Shown here piece after piece: positions 47,808-60,500 of a DNA stretch of 64,000 bases. The DNA is from Citrus sinensis. Lineage: Eukaryota; Streptophyta; Magnoliopsida; Sapindales; Rutaceae. The DNA lies in the NCBI RefSeq assembly GCF_022201045.2, contig NC_068560.1, positions 34,063,001-34,127,000 on the forward strand. Direction: 5' to 3'. The position numbers were made by a program, and so were the translations under genes. Within the stretch, counting starts at the first letter, position 1. The number at the start of each line of letters is the position of its first letter. The notes under the pieces were generated by a model. It made no database searches, was not told where the DNA came from, and saw only the letters and a program-made list of their open reading frames with translations.

Positions 47808-48980
47808 TCAAGCAGGAGCAGCATCCATTTCAGCCAATTCCTTCTTCTTCAAATACTGATGCATGATTGTAAGCCTAGCAGTTTCAAATGCAAAGTATCC
47901 TATAGCCGAAAAGCAAGCACTATGAACAACTCTAGGTGCCATTCCTCTTGTCAATCCAACCCATCCCTCCTCCTTCAAAATCTGCTTCACAGTCGCTGTA
48001 ACCCCAGTGTACATCACAGCAGCGATCTTATTCACCGCCTCTCCATGAACCTGAGTCATCAGCCTAGTTTTCACCACATCAAGTGGTGTAGTAATAGAAG
48101 CCGATATAGCACCAGCCAATGCACCACAACACACACTCTCAATCGGCTTCAAATTTGCATTCTTAGTCCTACTCAATACCGCAGCTTTTAAGTACTCAAA
48201 AGACGAATAACTCAACACACCAGCAGGCAAATTCCTTAACAATGTAGCAGAATACCCAGCATAAAGCCCCAAAATTCCATCTACCTCCAAAATCTTCAAC
48301 AAAACCTCCCAAGATCTACCCTTTGCACCAGCTTGCATCCTTTGAGTAATCAACTCCTTAGGCACCATTATTGCTGACGACACAATATTGCCCATAGCAC
48401 CAGCAGTAGGAGGGATGAGCACAGATGGGTATATCTCCAATTTTGACAAAAACGATTTCCCAAATTCACAAGTCCCAAAATAAATAGCTGAAGAGGCAGT
48501 AGAACCCACAAGAACCGCCGAAACACCGCTGTAAAACCCTAGAATCCCCTTCGTTTGAAAGGTTTTAAAGATTGCATCAAATGTGCTGGAGTACATTTTG
48601 GAAGCACCTTTTGTTTGCAGCTTGGTCTTGATTGTATCAAGCGGGTAAAGGCACACATACGTGAACGCACCAGCAATGCCGCCAGCGGCTGCGCCAATAA
48701 GGGCGCGCTCGAAAACAGAGAGGCTCTTTATTAGAGAGTGAATCTTGGGACTATTTCTCGAAGCGGGTTTGAGCCAATTGGATGGTTGGAATTTGGTTTG
48801 GGATTCAGTGGAGAGCGAAGTCGAGGCAAATTTGGCGTCATTTTTAAAGGGTTTGTGGCTTTGTGCTGATAAGAGATTTGTGCTCAAGTGTGTGAAGAGG
48901 GAAGTGGATTCTGAGAGAAGTGGATAGTGATTTGGGTCTGGAGATGGGAGTCCCAGAGATGCAGAGAGTCTTGATTCCAT
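47808..48980 (-). CDS. MFL1: MITOFERRIN-like 1, plastid solute carrier
   Basis: Intronless mitochondrial-carrier-family protein. I place the start at 48980 (MESRLSASLGLPSP), giving 390 residues, because Arabidopsis MFL1 begins at the equivalent Met. An in-frame ATG at 49028 would add 16 residues. The first 85 or so residues are Ser/Thr/Lys-rich and act as a chloroplast transit peptide in the family. Three carrier repeats follow, each with the signature Pro-x-Asp/Glu-x-x-Lys/Arg: PLDTIKTKL (from residue 113), PKELITQRM (207), PLDVVKTRL (299). Six membrane helices are expected in the inner envelope. Arabidopsis MFL1 (At5g42130) is linked to chloroplast iron import; transport of iron here is inferred from homology. 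Confidence 0.92.
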   Translation of the reverse strand: MESRLSASLGLPSPDPNHYPLLSESTSLFTHLSTNLLSAQSHKPFKNDAKFASTSLSTESQTKFQPSNWLKPASRNSPKIHSLIKSLSVFERALIGAAAGGIAGAFTYVCLYPLDTIKTKLQTKGASKMYSSTFDAIFKTFQTKGILGFYSGVSAVLVGSTASSAIYFGTCEFGKSFLSKLEIYPSVLIPPTAGAMGNIVSSAIMVPKELITQRMQAGAKGRSWEVLLKILEVDGILGLYAGYSATLLRNLPAGVLSYSSFEYLKAAVLSRTKNANLKPIESVCCGALAGAISASITTPLDVVKTRLMTQVHGEAVNKIAAVMYTGVTATVKQILKEEGWVGLTRGMAPRVVHSACFSAIGYFAFETARLTIMHQYLKKKELAEMDAAPA

Positions 48981-49590
48981 GGCTGTATCTTCAGTGCATC
49001 TGCTTTCTCTGGCCCTTTTGTCGCCCAAATGGAGGGGCCAAAACGGTGTCGTTTTTCATCCTCTTTGGATAGAGTAGAAGTATAAAACGGCGTGTCGTTT
49101 TGGTTTTGCACAGAGGAAAACAGTGCCTGTGAATGATAATGACTGGATACGACAATATGTACATTTGCATCTGCTGCCTGGATCCAAGTTGCAGTTAACT
49201 GTAACTTACTCTTCTTGTAAGAATAATAAATTACAGCCGGCTGTAACTTAGCATTTGCCCGGCTGCCTGTCAAATTTATCATTTAGTTCCGCTTGGTCTG
49301 CATTTTAATGTAAACAAGAACATGAAGTGAAGATATAACCAGACGTATTTTCTCGTTTACTTTTAATTCTAAAAAAAATGGTATGACTAGAAGTCGAGGA
49401 TATCGAAAGCTTCAAATTCAATCATATGGATAAGATAATACAAAAGAATCATTTTAATCACAAGCAATTGTGCTCTTTGCTCCGGCGGTGTACATAATAT
49501 GTTCATCTATGTCAATCAATGTTAATAATAAAAATCTCTTCCTCCATATACAATTGGATCAAAATACAAAATCAATCATCGTTCATGACA
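48981..49590. other. Carrier promoter and PUB 3' side
   Basis: About 600 bp between two minus-strand genes: the leader and promoter of the carrier gene, then the 3' UTR of the U-box gene. No other gene seen. Confidence 0.5.
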
Positions 49591-50787
49591 TCAATATGGC
49601 ATAATATGAGCAGTCTTGGTTTGATAATTCCCCAATCCAGAGGCCTTGCCCAAAACCTTAACCAAATCTCCGCACATTTTCCTCACAATCCCTTCATTTT
49701 CGCTCTGCATCACAAGCAGCAGTTTGGTCAACCCATTGCTGTTGACCACGGCCTCTTTCACCCTCGCATCTTTGTACACGCAACACATGCTCCATATCAC
49801 CACCACCGCATCCTCCCTCGCCGTTTTGCCCACCTTCATCACTCTCTCCACCACTCTTCCCGCGCAACTCGCTTCTTCGCTCAACGCCAAGCGCCCCTCG
49901 CTACACGTGGCAACTATCGATAACATTTTTATTGACTTTTCCACAGTCAGGATTTGTGTCCTCGAATCGGAGAGAATTCTTGTGAGGATTTGAACCATTC
50001 CGAGTTCGACGAGCTGAGCTTTGACCGAACGATAGACTGACAAAGTGATCAAGATTGATAAAATGGCGTCGTTTAGAGCTTGATCCTCTGCTAGCTTGAG
50101 GTAATCGAACAGTGCGGAGAGGAGGTTCTCTGTTTCCAAAACTCTGCGTTTCGATTCGTTGTCGAGTGAAATCGAATCTAGTATCTTAATCGATCCGATC
50201 TTTGAATCCAAGTTTCCTTCTCGGAGAATTTCGAGAAATAAAGGTAAGCAATTATAAGTTTTGAGAATCAAACGATTCAATTTCTCTTTGACTCCATTTT
50301 CATTCACAATCAAGTTCAAAACCCTTACAGCCGACTCCAAAACGGCAATTTCCGAGCGTCGTTTTCTATTCAAAACGCCAAAAACAGCTTCCACAAAACC
50401 GCCATAACTCGCCAAAAACCTCCGATTCGCTTCACAACCCGTCGCAAACTTTGCGACTTTGACCAGATAATCAACGCAACTATTTTCACTCTCGTTCTCA
50501 CTTTTGATCTTTTCGATCCAAACTCTAACCTCCTGCTCCGGAACCGTCAATTGGTGAGACCAGTGAGCAATGAGACGGTGGAGAGTGAGGTTCGGAACGA
50601 ATTCCTTAGTGGACAGGATTTGCATGGTGGCGGGGCAAGTGTCGTGGCCGGATTCGAGCCAGTGCTGGATGCTGGAGCGATCGTAGGTGACACCTGTGCA
50701 GAGACTCACCGGAGACTTCATTACGTCCAAGGAAATCGGGCACCGGAATAAATTCGGTACTGCTATGTAAAGTTCTTGTCTCACCAT
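49591..50787 (-). CDS. U-box E3 ubiquitin ligase (PUB27/28/29-like)
   Basis: Intronless 398-residue protein. The U-box is at about residues 11-82: PNLFRCPISLDVMKSPVSLC, TYDRSS and HDTCPATMQ, ending in FVPNLTLHRLIAHW. The remaining 300 or so residues are Leu/Val-rich helical repeats with armadillo-like spacing (for example KIGSIKILDSISLDNESKR and DAILSILITLSVY). This architecture is that of plant PUB20-29 ligases, cytosolic E3 enzymes that dampen immunity and stress responses. The lead-in VPNLFRCPISLDVM and TCPATMQIL fit PUB28/PUB29 best. All core U-box positions appear intact. Which paralogue it is cannot be settled by eye. Confidence 0.93.
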   Translation of the reverse strand: MVRQELYIAVPNLFRCPISLDVMKSPVSLCTGVTYDRSSIQHWLESGHDTCPATMQILSTKEFVPNLTLHRLIAHWSHQLTVPEQEVRVWIEKIKSENESENSCVDYLVKVAKFATGCEANRRFLASYGGFVEAVFGVLNRKRRSEIAVLESAVRVLNLIVNENGVKEKLNRLILKTYNCLPLFLEILREGNLDSKIGSIKILDSISLDNESKRRVLETENLLSALFDYLKLAEDQALNDAILSILITLSVYRSVKAQLVELGMVQILTRILSDSRTQILTVEKSIKMLSIVATCSEGRLALSEEASCAGRVVERVMKVGKTAREDAVVVIWSMCCVYKDARVKEAVVNSNGLTKLLLVMQSENEGIVRKMCGDLVKVLGKASGLGNYQTKTAHIMPY

Positions 50788-53700
50788 TTTTTTTCTCTTT
50801 TAATTCTTTGTTTGGGTTTGGCTTCTCTACAGATAGAAACAGATGATTTCAGAGAGAGAACTAGAGAGCGAGTTGAGACGATGGAGTGCTAGGGGGAAGG
50901 AGTTTTGAAGAGGAAGGAGTCAAGGCTAAAGGTGACGTCGTTCTGACCGTCGGTCAAATTTTTATTTTTATTTTTTTAATTAGGTAATAGGTATTTTCAA
51001 GTGCTCCCGTAGGTTTGACTAAATATCATGAGTTCCTTCCAATTATGAAATTAGTCTCTGACACCCCCACCAATAAGATTTAGATTCTTGTTAATTTTAA
51101 TTGAAAAGCCTAAATTATTGGGCTTGTAGTCCAATAACGGGCTTGTATCCTTGGCAACATCAAGGGCACCCGTTTGACTAGTGAGAGCATATTTTTGAAC
51201 TATTCTCCATTGATTTTTGTAGTAGTTGTATTATAAGTGGATATAGTTAGATTTTCAATAGACCTCATCTTATAATATATTTGTAAATTGTAACAATTAA
51301 AAAATGAAAAAGGCTACCAATTTTGATTCTTAAACAATTATCCAACTACCATAATTGAATTAAAAAAAAACTGTAAGAAATAGCATATTCATATACATAA
51401 AATGAAATATAAAAGTTTAGATCCGAAATCATTTTTAAAGACACTTGGTTCAATAACGAATTTTTAATTTTCAACAAACTCAAATAAGTTAAAATGAAAA
51501 TAATCGTATTTAGGAGGTCGCAACAGTGCTCTATGAGTGGCAAGTGGCCAATTATGAGTTGTTCTTGAGCATGCAAGGAGTTGGTCAAGCAATGAAATAA
51601 GAAAGAGGAAGAAAAAATAGTAAAAAATGGGTGAAAAAATGAAAAAAATTTGAATTGAAAAAAATAATATAATAGTCTGAACCCAATAACTAACTAAATG
51701 AATATTGTCAATTTTTTACACCCATTTTGTCACAATTTTATTTTGAAGTTTTACAATCTAAAAAGCTTCTATTTTATTTAGAGAATGATCAAGACTTGTA
51801 ATTTAATCCAAATTTTGTATCTTATCAAATGTTATAAGGAGAGAGAAATATAATTAAACCAAACGGTATATCTATTGTTATCCATCAGACATCCAATTTA
51901 AGAACATTTAGTAATGGAGGCTTCGGTAGTTGATTCTGAAACTTGAAGTGAACAGGAGGCTAATTTTAGAACTTTTGATGCATTGCGGATATTAGACCAA
52001 AACGAGGGGTACCCATGATAACGTCCCTTTTTAAAAATCTTATTTTACCCGGTCTTCGGCAACAACTGGAATCGAGCAAGGGTGGCAAACGTGTGGGACG
52101 GAACCAGCGAGAAATCAAAAAGGGTGACTTACGACTGCGACTACAAGATTTGAATTTTTGGAAGTTTTGTCGGCGTAATCCATGAAAAACGCTCTGTTCT
52201 CTGGTCGTTTTGACGGGCCCCCTTCGAGATTAGGTTTCCTTTTCTTACCGTTGTTATGTAGTGAAATTGGCTTTGACCATGATCAAGAGAGGAATTTGTC
52301 AAAAACCCGCTACTTAAAGAAAATTTTCCGAATTAGGATTGAAAGTTGAAATAAGTAACCGGTGATTTGTATGTCCATCTCAAATCCTCTTGAATTTCAT
52401 ACCACATTTTATTTGATTTTCTCAAGTTGTGAGCATTGATACATCATATGCTGGCACAATTTTCTAGAACCCGACGGACCAGAACAAACCAAAATATGGG
52501 TCAGTTCAAAATGGGCTAAGACTTGAGATTTCTCTTAATCAACCCCAAGCATGATTATGTTTGAAGCATCAAATTTCTCCGTGTGACCAAAACAAGGGAG
52601 CATCAACCACCCCAGCATTATTCAACGAAACCCATCAATTAAATAATGTGTGACTTGTGAGTCGGTAATCACATTTTCTATAGTATTATTGGTATTTGTT
52701 TATAATCAGAAGTTGTTAAGGTCATCGATCCTTTCTGAAGTCACAAACACAAAAGTCTCGGCACAAACACTATTTAAAAATAAAAAATTGTGTGAGCTTG
52801 GGACTTTGAATAACGAGCAGTGCTTGCTGAAAGTCCAACAACAGCAACCACCGTGGCCCCCAACAGGCCGCGGTCGTACCTGATCTGTTCTCATCGATAT
52901 TGTTTATCATGCGAGGAGTGTTGTGTATTTGACTTAAAAATATGATGCACATTATTTTAATTACTAGGGACGAAGAATCGGTGTTCGAAGCAGCATTAAT
53001 GCATGATCCATGCTACCTATCCATCACCTTAAGATTAGTTGGACCCGTAATTGATTCAAGTTAGAAGTCGGCCGCTAATGGCCCATCTCTGACATGGGCT
53101 CGTTGAATGAGTCAAAGGTCGCGAGAACAGAACAGTTCCCCCCCCTCCCCCCCCCCCCCCCCCCGGTGCAATCACTCTCGATTAGACCGAGAGCTACTGA
53201 ACCCAAACTAACCCAAAGAAAAAACACGTTAAGCGGTATGGCTGGTGTCCGTTACAGTATTACAAGTACAAACAACTCTTTGATGAACACGGTAATTACA
53301 ACCACTTTTGCCCCTGCCAGATATGTCATGTACATGAAGCATGAGCATGCATCATACTTGGAAGCAATTCTTATTATGATTTGAAAATAGATTTATTAAT
53401 TACATCCCAAGCTTAGAGATCAGATTTTGAGTGAAGAAACATTTTCCTCTTTGAGTGATGATCCCCCGTTGCTTTCACAGAACCAAACCCACGATCTAAC
53501 ATCATCAGATTTTGCTTTGAACAAAATATATTTCAAAGTGTTCCTTCATCTTCATCGACTCGCACAATGCTTTGCTTCGGCACATGAATACTTTGCGATA
53601 CATACGTTCTTTTGTTTCACACGAACATTAATTGCTCTGCTGCACTTACCTCACCAAGACTCAAATATCAAAAATTCATCCATCCATCCATCCGTCCATC

Positions 53701-55078
53701 AATCGAAGTGTCCCTCTAAGGCCTGTCCAGAGTCTATGCTATCACCTCAAACAACACGTGGGGTCATTCATTCTATGTCTACGCTTGTCTACGCTGTTAC
53801 GTTACATAACATGCGGTCCCCCATCAACATTTATCCAAGTGTCCATTAATTTCCAAAACTTAACCACAACCACCACACCCCCCTGCTCCTGCAAATGCCA
53901 ATGCCAATGCCGATGCCATCACAGTCAATAAACATTTTTTTTTTCCTTACGTACGTTGCCTCCCTTTCCTTTTTCTTTGAACATTTGATTTATCCGATTT
54001 TTTTTTTTTTAGATTAGCTAGCAAATGTAATCAATTAATTTCAATAAAACTTTATATTAATCTCTTTTGCGAGATACATTCTTGAGAAATATGTTGATAA
54101 TACCTATGAGGTGAGATGATTGAATAATTGCCCAAAAAGTGGAATGATGAAGCGTATAGTATACATATAAGAATGAAGATCGAGGACAAAGAGGAAATGA
54201 TTTGCTTTGCTCACAACTCGAACGTGCGGATAGGCAGGAATGCATTCCTTTAATTCAGGGATGTGCTCTGCACTAGGGCGAAGAAAACAACAATGGCACC
54301 ACCACACCCATGGTTGATGTTATGACCAAAATAATTATAATTATAAAAAATTAGTGGACAAAATGTTGGCGATACTATCGTCCGATGGACTCTGCCCGTA
54401 TGATTAACCAAAAACTTCAGTGTCCTCAACAGAACACTTAACGAAATTGGGTTATGTTATGTACATAATATGTTGTTGATCATAAAAAGGGCGAGGTTGC
54501 TGCTAGCAATCTTTTTGGCTATATATATATGTGTATATATATATATCATCAGTAAGCACAGCAAAGGGACAAGTTGCCATGTTGTGGGACTTATACAAAA
54601 CAGTTTCAGTTCCCTAGTCGGCCATTAAATTCTATACGACCCCACTGTCTCACCTAACCCCAATACACAATCTCACCTCTTTTTCTTCAAATCCTTCCCC
54701 TTTAATTTTATTTCTTTAAACTTTCTAGTTTTTCTTTCGCATTAACAGAATGCCTTTCGGCCTTGTGTGTGATAATATCGGCATCGCACACCGATTCTTC
54801 TTACTCAAAATCAAAGGACACTCCTCCTCAGGACCCGCTCAAACACCTTATTTAATATTTCTCCTATTTAACAACAACAACGACATTCCCAGCATTTATT
54901 TCACCATCTCTTTCCCCACATTTCCTCGTCGGTTTTTCATCTCAATCATATTGACACTTTCTTCCTTCACAAGCAAACCCTAGCTCTTTTACATTTCTTT
55001 CAAGAAACTATTTAGCTTCAGCTCCACTCCCTTTTTCTCTCTTCTGGGTTTTCTTCTACTTTTTCTTGCTTTCTTAAA
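50788..55078. other. Intergenic, no gene firmly seen
   Basis: Over 4 kb without a supportable gene. A 27-base C-tract at 53138-53164 (one T interruption) could form quadruplex or i-motif structures. A minus-strand frame at 54307-54104 (PSAEHIPELKECIPAYPHVRV...) looks protein-like but matches nothing I know. The 3' 400 bases hold CT-rich leader sequence and a TATA-rich stretch (about 54521-54546) for the IDA-like gene. Confidence 0.5.
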
Positions 55079-55324
55079 ATGGGTAAAAAGCATCTGATTC
55101 TGCTGCTGTGGCTGCTTTTGCTGCTCATGTTTTCGGTTGGGCACACTCACTGCACAAGATCCTACACTCAAGTTTTCAATATGAAGCAGCCCAGGTCTCA
55201 TCAGCAGCATTATTCACCACGTACAATCCTAGGTTTCTTACCTAAATCATTCCCAATCCCACCTTCTGGTCCTTCCAAGGAACACAACAGCATAGGCTTG
55301 CAAAGCTCGCAGAGCTCTCCATGA
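55079..55324 (+). CDS. IDA-like (IDL) signalling peptide precursor
   Basis: Single-exon 81-residue precursor. A strongly hydrophobic signal peptide (residues about 5-21, with Leu runs) ends near HTHC. A variable region follows, then the EPIP core LGFLPKSFPIPPSGPSKEHN, whose mature dodecamer PIPPSGPSKEHN is at residues 59-70, with an 11-residue tail (SIGLQSSQSSP). IDA and IDL peptides are hydroxylated at proline and bind the receptor kinases HAESA and HSL2 to trigger organ abscission and root emergence. The expected end is Ser-Lys-Arg-His-Asn; here Arg is replaced by Glu (codon GAA), keeping His and Asn. The remaining motif is intact, so it is a genuine family member with a changed receptor-contact position. 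A C-terminal tail is common in IDLs. Confidence 0.88.
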   Translation: MGKKHLILLLWLLLLLMFSVGHTHCTRSYTQVFNMKQPRSHQQHYSPRTILGFLPKSFPIPPSGPSKEHNSIGLQSSQSSP

Positions 55325-57534
55325 TGATCACTGCTCAAGATCATCCCACCAACTCACTCTCTTCTTTATTTTCACTCGTCCAACAGTCGCACACTGATGG
55401 GGATCACGGTTTGGCACGTAGATACTTTTTGATGGCTTCTTTCTGATCATTAGAAGGATTATTCTAATTAGAAGCTGTTCATTGTATGTTGTGTGTAAAT
55501 TGTAATCCTCTCCTCTGATGGAAGGAATATATAGCTGATGATCAGTTTTCACTATGAACTACCAAGCATTGCACACGATCTTTTTTTAGTGCAATGGATA
55601 GTTTCTAGTTTTCGGATTGAGACAATACCATTTTGTATAAAAGAAAATTATAATACATATATATTTATATATTATCTTCTAGCTAACGTGCGAAAGTTTT
55701 TGTGTGTGTGTGTGTGTGTGTATTTGAATCTTGAAACTGGTTCTTCATTCTCGATAAATCACTCCGAAAGATAAAATTCTAAATTTCTAATATATAACTA
55801 ATTACCAATATTTTCATATATTATGAGAGAATTTACGGGTTTTTTTTTTTAAAAAAAAAATTTCCCCCCTTATTTTATTTGGTGATTGTCTGGTTGGAAG
55901 TCATGTGAATGTGATCATCAAGACTTCAGATATTGTGTGTTACTGCTCCGAGTCAGGAAGCGTGCAAGACAATAAACATTTTGATAGGGGAGACTATACA
56001 TAAAAAGTCTAATTATGTAAGGATGACGTGATCTTCATGTTCTGATTTGATTTGATCTGATATTATAATTGATGAAATAAGATCTTATACGGGACTTTGT
56101 TCCCTCACCCCTGTCCTATACACTAGACTACCAACACTGTATTCGTCCTCATAGTGCTCCTTTGTTTTCATATTTCCACTTAAAAAAAATTACCTTATTG
56201 GTCATTATTTTAGATCCACTTTTCGTTTTTTTTTTTTCCTTTTTTGGATAAGTTATGATGGATTCATTTGTTTTGTTAATGTTGAATAGATTCATGGTTC
56301 ATGGCCAAGTTGTATTACAGTGTAAATACAGGTTAAAGAAACCAGTGGAGAATGGGTTAAAAGAGGATAATGTTTGCTTTTTGTTATTGGTAATCATGCA
56401 TTGCAAAGCATGTTAGGCCATGATGAGAGGTCACTAATTCTCAAAGACAAAGCTAACCACCAAATGACCATGAGTTCAAAAGTCGTTAAAGAAGTTGAAC
56501 TTCAGATTTCAATGGGGAGAAATATCCTTAGTGCGTTCATACTTTCTAATGATATTTATGATCGTCCATAGAAATTTTACGATGCAGCAGAGCTTTGTGG
56601 TTTGTTGTGGGTTGACTAAAATTATTGTTTTCTTTTTTTTTTTTTAATCGGAGACTAAAATAACTGTTGTTTAAAGTATAATTAAATTCACATAATAAAA
56701 AGATTAAAAAAAAACTATAATATACCTGTGTTGCTTCTATTTCTGAACTATAGGCTGTAAATGTAGCTATCATGACATGAGGTTTTCTTGTTTTTGAATC
56801 TTTTGATGTCAATTTTGCTGAGCTGACAATTAGAGCTTTTCTTGTGCTTTGACGTCTACTTATCATTAGGTAGAGATCAAATTTTCCTCTGAAACATCTC
56901 TTTCTTCTCCTTTTTAATCGCATTTGGTGCTATTTATTGAACGGATCTAAGCGGCAAGCCATTAGGCGCTATTTGTTGAACGGAACAAAGCGGCTAGGCA
57001 TTTGGTGCTATTTGGATTTTTATGCTCAAACTGAATTCAAACATCCCAAAAAGTGTCGTATTGAATTCGAACATCCCAAAAGTGTGCTAACTAAATTCAA
57101 GGATGTGATTTGAGACTTTAGATACAGTTTTGCTTCGTCCCTTCCCTTTTTGAGTCTCACAGATTAATTTGCCGTCATATTAGTAAACAAATATTGGACA
57201 AGTTTTAAGTTTTAAAGGTCAGAGTGTAAAACGGTTAAAGAATTGCAGGGATGGTGAAAGATAGTAACTAAAAACTTTTTTGCTCAGGTGATCGAGGATT
57301 TGACGATTTTATATATACACTACAATACAACAGATATATAAAGGGCAGGTACCCAGAAATTAAATTATGAAAAAAAAAAAAGAGATAAATTAAAGAGTGA
57401 AAAGAAATTGGAAGGGAAGCAGGAGGGAGTCAAAAAATGGAAGAGGGGAGAAAAAAAAGAAAAGGGTTTTGGCTTGGCTTCTGAAACCGGGTCCACTTTG
57501 GCCCTCTCCCTCCCTCTACGGCTCTATCAGTTTG
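55325..57534. other. Intergenic, no gene seen
   Basis: 3' flank of the IDL gene, a (TG)n microsatellite at about 55701-55721, and AT-rich DNA to the end of the PRAF gene. A triplicated motif, 'GGTGCTATTT / GGCGCTATTTGTTGAACGGA', recurs at about 56926-57012. No gene supported. Confidence 0.55.
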
Positions 57535-60500
57535 CTAGGTTTGGGAAGTCGGTGAGAGGGTTCCCTCTGGTCTTCGGGCAGCCTGGCCAGAAGCTGATGA
57601 TTTATCCAATCCACGAACGTTATATCTTTCATACACCTTTTCACGGTTTTCTGACCACCATGTCTCTGCCTGATGCTCACCAAATCTTCTCCGGCTGCAG
57701 AAGTCATATTAGAATTATTTCACGTCAATTTGTAACTCAAAATGAAAAAAAAATAATAATAATAAAAATGAAAAACCCAATAACCTACCTAAAGCGCACT
57801 CTTTTGAGATCTCTGGTTCCATCACGCAGGGCCACGAGGGTTATATACACACCAGGCTCATACTGTTCAATCCACTCAGCCTCAACTTGATGACTGCTGA
57901 CAGACAATGCAGGACTCCTAGGCCTCGTCCCATTCTCGCTGTCTTGTAAAGGCATGGATTCCTTGCCTTCTGAAGACTCTGACACACAGCTGCTATTTGT
58001 AAGAACACCAACACTACCATTTGGCAGTCTAATAACTGGCTGATCATCTCTCCCACTGGCCCCAGTAGTTTCCCTGAGAAATTGCGAAAGGCCACCAGTT
58101 CCATTATTCGAAACAGAGTCAACTCCCGTAGGAAAGGCCAGGATAGAGCTGCTAACTGAATCAGATCTTGAATGGCCCTCTCCATTCATGTCTGAATAAT
58201 GCACACCATTTGTTTCCAAGCCATTTGGTATATAGGCTGGCCTCATGTTCTCAGGATCATAAACCCCAGGTGGCAACCTCTCAGCCATATCCTTAAGCTG
58301 TGTTGATACAGGGGAATAATCAGTACAACATTGTAAGAATCTTTTATTTCCAATGGGAAAATTAAACAAAGAAAGAACCTAAATTGAGAATTTTGTGTTT
58401 AAAAGGATTGTGAAGTTTGATTCCAAATTTCAAGTTCTTCATAACCAATGGGTGAGACCCATAGCATATCTGCTACCACATGGCGGTCAAAGAAAAAGAA
58501 GATATAGCAAGCACTAAGAGATGATCAAGAATGATGTAGAAAATAAAACAAAATAAAGTAGTCCCAGTACCCAATGATTTATGAATTTGGACCACATAAA
58601 CATACTAACCTGAGCAGTCAGTGACTTAATAACATCTTTTGCCGCTTTAGCTTTTGAAGATTCCTCTGCAGCGACAGCCATAGCTTCTTGAGCTTTCTTC
58701 GTTGATTTCTGAAGCTCTAATTCTTGGAACTCACATCTCTGTCTCATGCTCTCAACCTACATCACATTTATATCCAATGAGATTAAGGTAGTCCATTTGA
58801 AACTTTTAATGTTCACAAGCAAACCCCAAGTACGTACAAAGATTGAAAAACTTAAGATAATATACCTGAGCTCGCAACTTAAGCACCTCTTGATTCAGAA
58901 GTTCATTAGTCTTCTTCAAACTATCAGTTATACTTTTTGAAAAGGAAAGTCCTGATGTAGTAGGAACAGGTGTAGCAGATCGCGGTGGGCTGGGTCTCCT
59001 TGAGAAAGGAGACACGGACCTGGAGCTTACTCCAGATGGAGCAAGAATTGGTTTAGGAGTAGTTCGTCGCAGATCAGCAGCAGTAGTCAGCACAACATCT
59101 TTAAGCTGCAACAAAGAGGGTGCTTGAGAGGAGCGAACAAGGGAGAATGCATCAGCTTTCTTTCCCTGTTTTGCTGCTTTACAGTCTAACTGCTTAATCA
59201 AATCCACATTGGAAGGCATTGCTGACTTTGACAACTTAAGATCAGACTTGTCTAACCTGTCCTTGTTTTCACCTGAAAGGCGAGGCAGAGAATTCCTCCT
59301 GTTACTTGCTTCTGATACTTTGTTCAGTTTCGCAAAACAGCAATCACACACTCGATATGGTTTTCCAGGATTGGGAGCCAATGCTGCTCTTAATGCCTTT
59401 CTAGAACTGCAGGAATGGCAGTGCACAAGTCCACAATTATAGCAATTATGTCTCTTCCGAGTAAACCCAAAAGCCTGTCTACATGCTGAGCACTGCAACT
59501 GCTCAGCACTAGATACCCACTTATGAAGACAGATAGCTGCAGAATAATTTGAACCACAAGCAATATACTTTACATGTCTATCCTTCAAAGCCTCAACTAA
59601 AGCTGGTGTTTTCCGATCTTCAACATCTCCGTGGCCCAGCCTTCCATTAGCACCCTTACCCCATGTATATACTTCATTCCGGGATGTCAAGACTGCAACA
59701 TGATAAGCACCGCAGGCAATTTCTTCAACAGATTCCCCAGCAAGCTTATCTTCAACCAAGCATGGTAATTTTCCATCAGCATTCGGATTCCCAAGTTGAC
59801 CATATACAGTACTTCCCATTGTAAAAACATGACCAGATGTGGTCAGGCCAACAGTTAAACTATGGCCACACGCAACTTTGTGAAAATTATAATCAATTAA
59901 TGCTGGCACACAAGTGGGTTTAAGTCGAGGTTCCTTGTCTCCATGTCCAAGACGGTTTTTGTCTCCATCACCCCAAGTAAACAACTTTCCTGATGAAACA
60001 CTTGCACTAGACTGTGTAACAATAACCTCCACAACAGCTGCCGTATGCCACACCCCACAAGCGACGGCAATTGTCCTCAACCCAGAGAGGGATTCTACTT
60101 CTCTTGGATATGAAACATTTTTCCTGTCACCATGGCCTAAGACACCAAATGTTCCATCACCAAACGTAAAGAGCTGGCCTGTCGATGTTATCAAGGCTGT
60201 ATGCCATGGACCACAAGTTACAGATGCAACTTGAAGTCCCTCAAGAGGTCCTGAGATTCTCTTGGGTATCCAGTGGCTGACATCGGTACCATGTCCAAGA
60301 AGCCCTGCATTATGTGTGCCATCTCCCCATGTATAAAGCTCCCCAGCCATCGTAACAGCACAGGTGTGAAACTCTCCACAGGTAACAAAATCAACACTAG
60401 TCATTGTCAAAGATTCAAGAAGATGAGGTTGAACAATATCCTTCCCGACACCATGGCCAAGTCTTCCTCCAGACTCTTCACCCCATGTAAAAACTTCTCC

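Noticed and set aside
48981-49028. Upstream in-frame ATG for the carrier gene
   Set aside because: The family's start MESRLSASLGLPSP corresponds to 48980; the extra 16 residues are hydrophilic and not family-like, though not excluded.
52650-52952. Overlapping short frames with Pro/Arg/Gly ends on both strands
   Set aside because: They arise from one small GC-rich patch; no frame extends or matches a family.
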